Assembly: GCA_018609825.1 (NCBI GenBank)
Contig: JAHEOA010000207.1
Location: forward strand, 1 to 5,420
Direction: 5' to 3'
DNA from: Candidatus Bipolaricaulota bacterium
GTDB taxonomy: Bacteria > Bipolaricaulota > Bipolaricaulia > RBG-16-55-9
DNA length: 5,420 nt
The notes below the pieces were generated by a model that did not search any database, was not told where the DNA came from, and saw only the letters and a list, made by a program, of their open reading frames with translations. Below are positions 4,744 through 5,420 of the stretch, one piece after another. Within the stretch, counting starts at the first letter, position 1; every line of letters starts with the position of its first letter. A program made the position numbers and the translations under genes.

Positions 4744-4753
4744 CGGGGCTCGG

Positions 4754-4782
4754 TTGTCGTGCTGGCACGGGCATGTTATAAA
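4754..4782 (+). promoter_or_regulatory. Promoter of the P-type ATPase gene
   Basis: TTGTCG (4754-4759, 4 of 6), a 17-nt spacer and TATAAA (4777-4782, 5 of 6) preceded by TGT, an extended -10. It is the best promoter in the window. The expected start near 4789 falls in the centre of the dyad at 4781-4798. The 17-nt spacing is ordinary, unlike the 19-20 nt of MerR-controlled metal promoters, in keeping with an ArsR-type repressor. Confidence 0.6.
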
Positions 4783-4805
4783 CGTATGAGCGAACGTTAA
4801 TATAA
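4776..4805. promoter_or_regulatory. Candidate ArsR/SmtB operator
   Basis: AACGT (4781-4785) and ACGTT (4794-4798) form a perfect inverted repeat with an 8-nt spacer, flanked by TTATA (4776-4780) and TATAA (4801-4805), also complementary but 2 nt out of register. An overlapping reading, TATGAGCG-AA-CGTTAATA, resembles the family's TATGAnCn/nGTTCATA operators imperfectly. It covers the -10 and start of the ATPase promoter, where a bound repressor would block transcription. Confidence 0.5.
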
Positions 4806-4824
4806 AGGATCGAGGAGCGTAGCC

Positions 4825-5420
4825 ATGTCGTCCAGCGCGCCGACCACTGCCATCCCCTGTGCACGCTGCCGTCTGTCGGGAACCCACTTCTGGCTCCATG
4901 CGGAGAGCCTCTTTGCTTGGGGGGCCGGGGCGTTTCTGCTATTGGGTCTGGCTTCGCTGGCGCTGTGGGGCGACGCCCCATTATCGAGATCGGGTCAGTC
5001 GGACTCGGCCTCAGCACGCTGTTGTTGCTCGGTGCCGTGGCCGTCGGCGGCGTGCCGATCGGGCGTCACGCGCTCGAGTCCGTGATCGAACGCCGGCTCG
5101 GCATCAACCTCCTCATGGCCATCGCCATCGTCGGTGCGGTCGCCATCGGCGAGACGATCGAGGCGGCCAGCCTGGCATTCCTCTTTCTGTTGGCGGAGCG
5201 CCTGGAGGACTACGCCGTGGAGCGCTCGCACCGATCGCTCCAGGAGCTGATCGAACTGGCGCCCCAGGAAGCACGGGTGCTGACCGAGCACGGCGAAGCG
5301 ACGCGGCACGTGGAAGCGATTTCCGTTGAGGCGCGCGTTGCCGTTCGGCCCGGCGAGCGCATTCCGCTCGACGGCGTTGTTACGCGCGGACAGTCGAGAG
5401 TGGATGAAGCCACTATTACG
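4825..5420 (+). CDS. P1B-type Zn/Cd/Pb-transporting ATPase, frameshifted, 3' end beyond the window
   Basis: ATG at 4825 follows GAGGAG by 7 nt. The first 52 codons encode a short metal-binding N-terminus with Cys12-x-x-Cys15 (PCARC), His21 and His25, then transmembrane helix 1 (about 29-48, LFAWGAGAFLLLGLASLALW). There is no full HMA domain. In this frame translation ends at a stop at 5083-5085, but from about 4980 the homologous protein continues in the -1 frame: IIEIGSVGLGLSTLLLLGAV (helix 2), then RLGINLLMAIAIVGAVAIGE and TIEAASLAFLFLLAERLEDYA (helices 3-4, of the 'IGE-x-x-E-x-A' Zn/Cd subgroup), SLQELIELAPQEARV, and the actuator strand VRPGERIPLDGVV, ending in DEATIT just before the expected GES motif. 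The phosphorylation (DKTGT) and ATP-binding domains are outside. Role: export of Zn, Cd or Pb across the membrane, repressed by the divergent ArsR protein. Adding one C to the run 4976-4979 restores the frame. Confidence 0.8.
4975..4985 (+). other. Frameshift site in the P-type ATPase
   Basis: The homologous frame switches between the GDAP codons (4969-4980) and ATT ATC GAG ATC beginning at 4980. The C-run at 4976-4979 holds four Cs; five would give Gly-Asp-Ala-Pro-Ile-Ile-Glu-Ile in one frame. The likeliest causes are a base missing from the assembly or a true 1-base deletion. No standard X-XXY-YYZ slippery heptamer is present, though Pro-tRNA on CCA could re-pair with CCC one base back. Confidence 0.7.

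Noticed and set aside
4696..4899. N-terminal extension of the ArsR-family gene to an ATG at 4899 or ATG at 4716
   Set aside because: The 4899 version runs over the ATPase start and both promoters; the 4716 ATG overlaps the -10 box and lacks a ribosome-binding site, whereas GTG 4695 has GGGAGG 6 nt upstream and gives the usual family length.

Overview
The window is a GC-rich bacterial chromosome segment with compact, mostly short-intergenic gene layout. The gene content suggests a Chloroflexota/Thermomicrobia-like organism or a similar high-GC lineage, but only weakly. The pointers are a plastocyanin/halocyanin-type cupredoxin with the YHPxNGxxPxRIPEG signature, a separate XdhC plus MocA pair, a DUF433/DUF5615 pair, and promoter -10 boxes placed almost directly in front of ATG (leaderless style). 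No rRNA, tRNA, insertion sequence or CRISPR array is visible.

Layout. (1) 2-683, plus strand: a two-gene toxin-antitoxin-like pair, a DUF433 antitoxin-type protein followed by a DUF5615 PIN-like toxin. (2) 680-2405, minus strand: xdhC followed by a mocA-type nucleotidyltransferase, overlapping by 17 nt. They are maturation factors for molybdenum hydroxylases, whose structural genes are not in the window. The stop codons of the toxin gene and mocA interlock in a CTAG. (3) 2406-2790: a mostly non-coding divergent region. It holds the xdhC promoter, a 7-bp dyad, a rightward promoter and a hairpin terminator that together could define a roughly 150-nt transcript, and then a promoter for a small basic protein. 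(4) 2791-4242, plus strand: the small unknown protein (containing a perfect 11-bp hairpin), a degenerate dUTPase/dCTP-deaminase-fold protein with its own near-leaderless promoter, and a membrane-anchored cupredoxin with a His-rich linker and a TTG start. (5) 4330-5420: a divergent metal-resistance module. It has an ArsR/SmtB repressor with a complete CzrA-type zinc site and, on the plus strand, a Zn/Cd-type P1B ATPase running off the window end. The ATPase reading frame is broken by an apparent 1-base loss in a C-run near 4976-4979.

How it fits together. The ArsR-family regulator very probably represses the ATPase promoter through an AT-rich dyad at the transcription start, and is released by Zn/Co/Cd. 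The adjacent cupredoxin points to metal-related extracytoplasmic chemistry next door, although a functional link is inference. XdhC and MocA would cooperate to make and insert the cytosine-dinucleotide form of molybdenum cofactor into an xanthine-dehydrogenase or CO-dehydrogenase family enzyme encoded elsewhere.

Most noteworthy items are the frameshifted ATPase, the dual-site metal sensor, the catalytically stripped dUTPase-fold protein, the possible small transcript at about 2508-2658, the strong internal hairpin at 2931-2956, and the leaderless promoter pattern.
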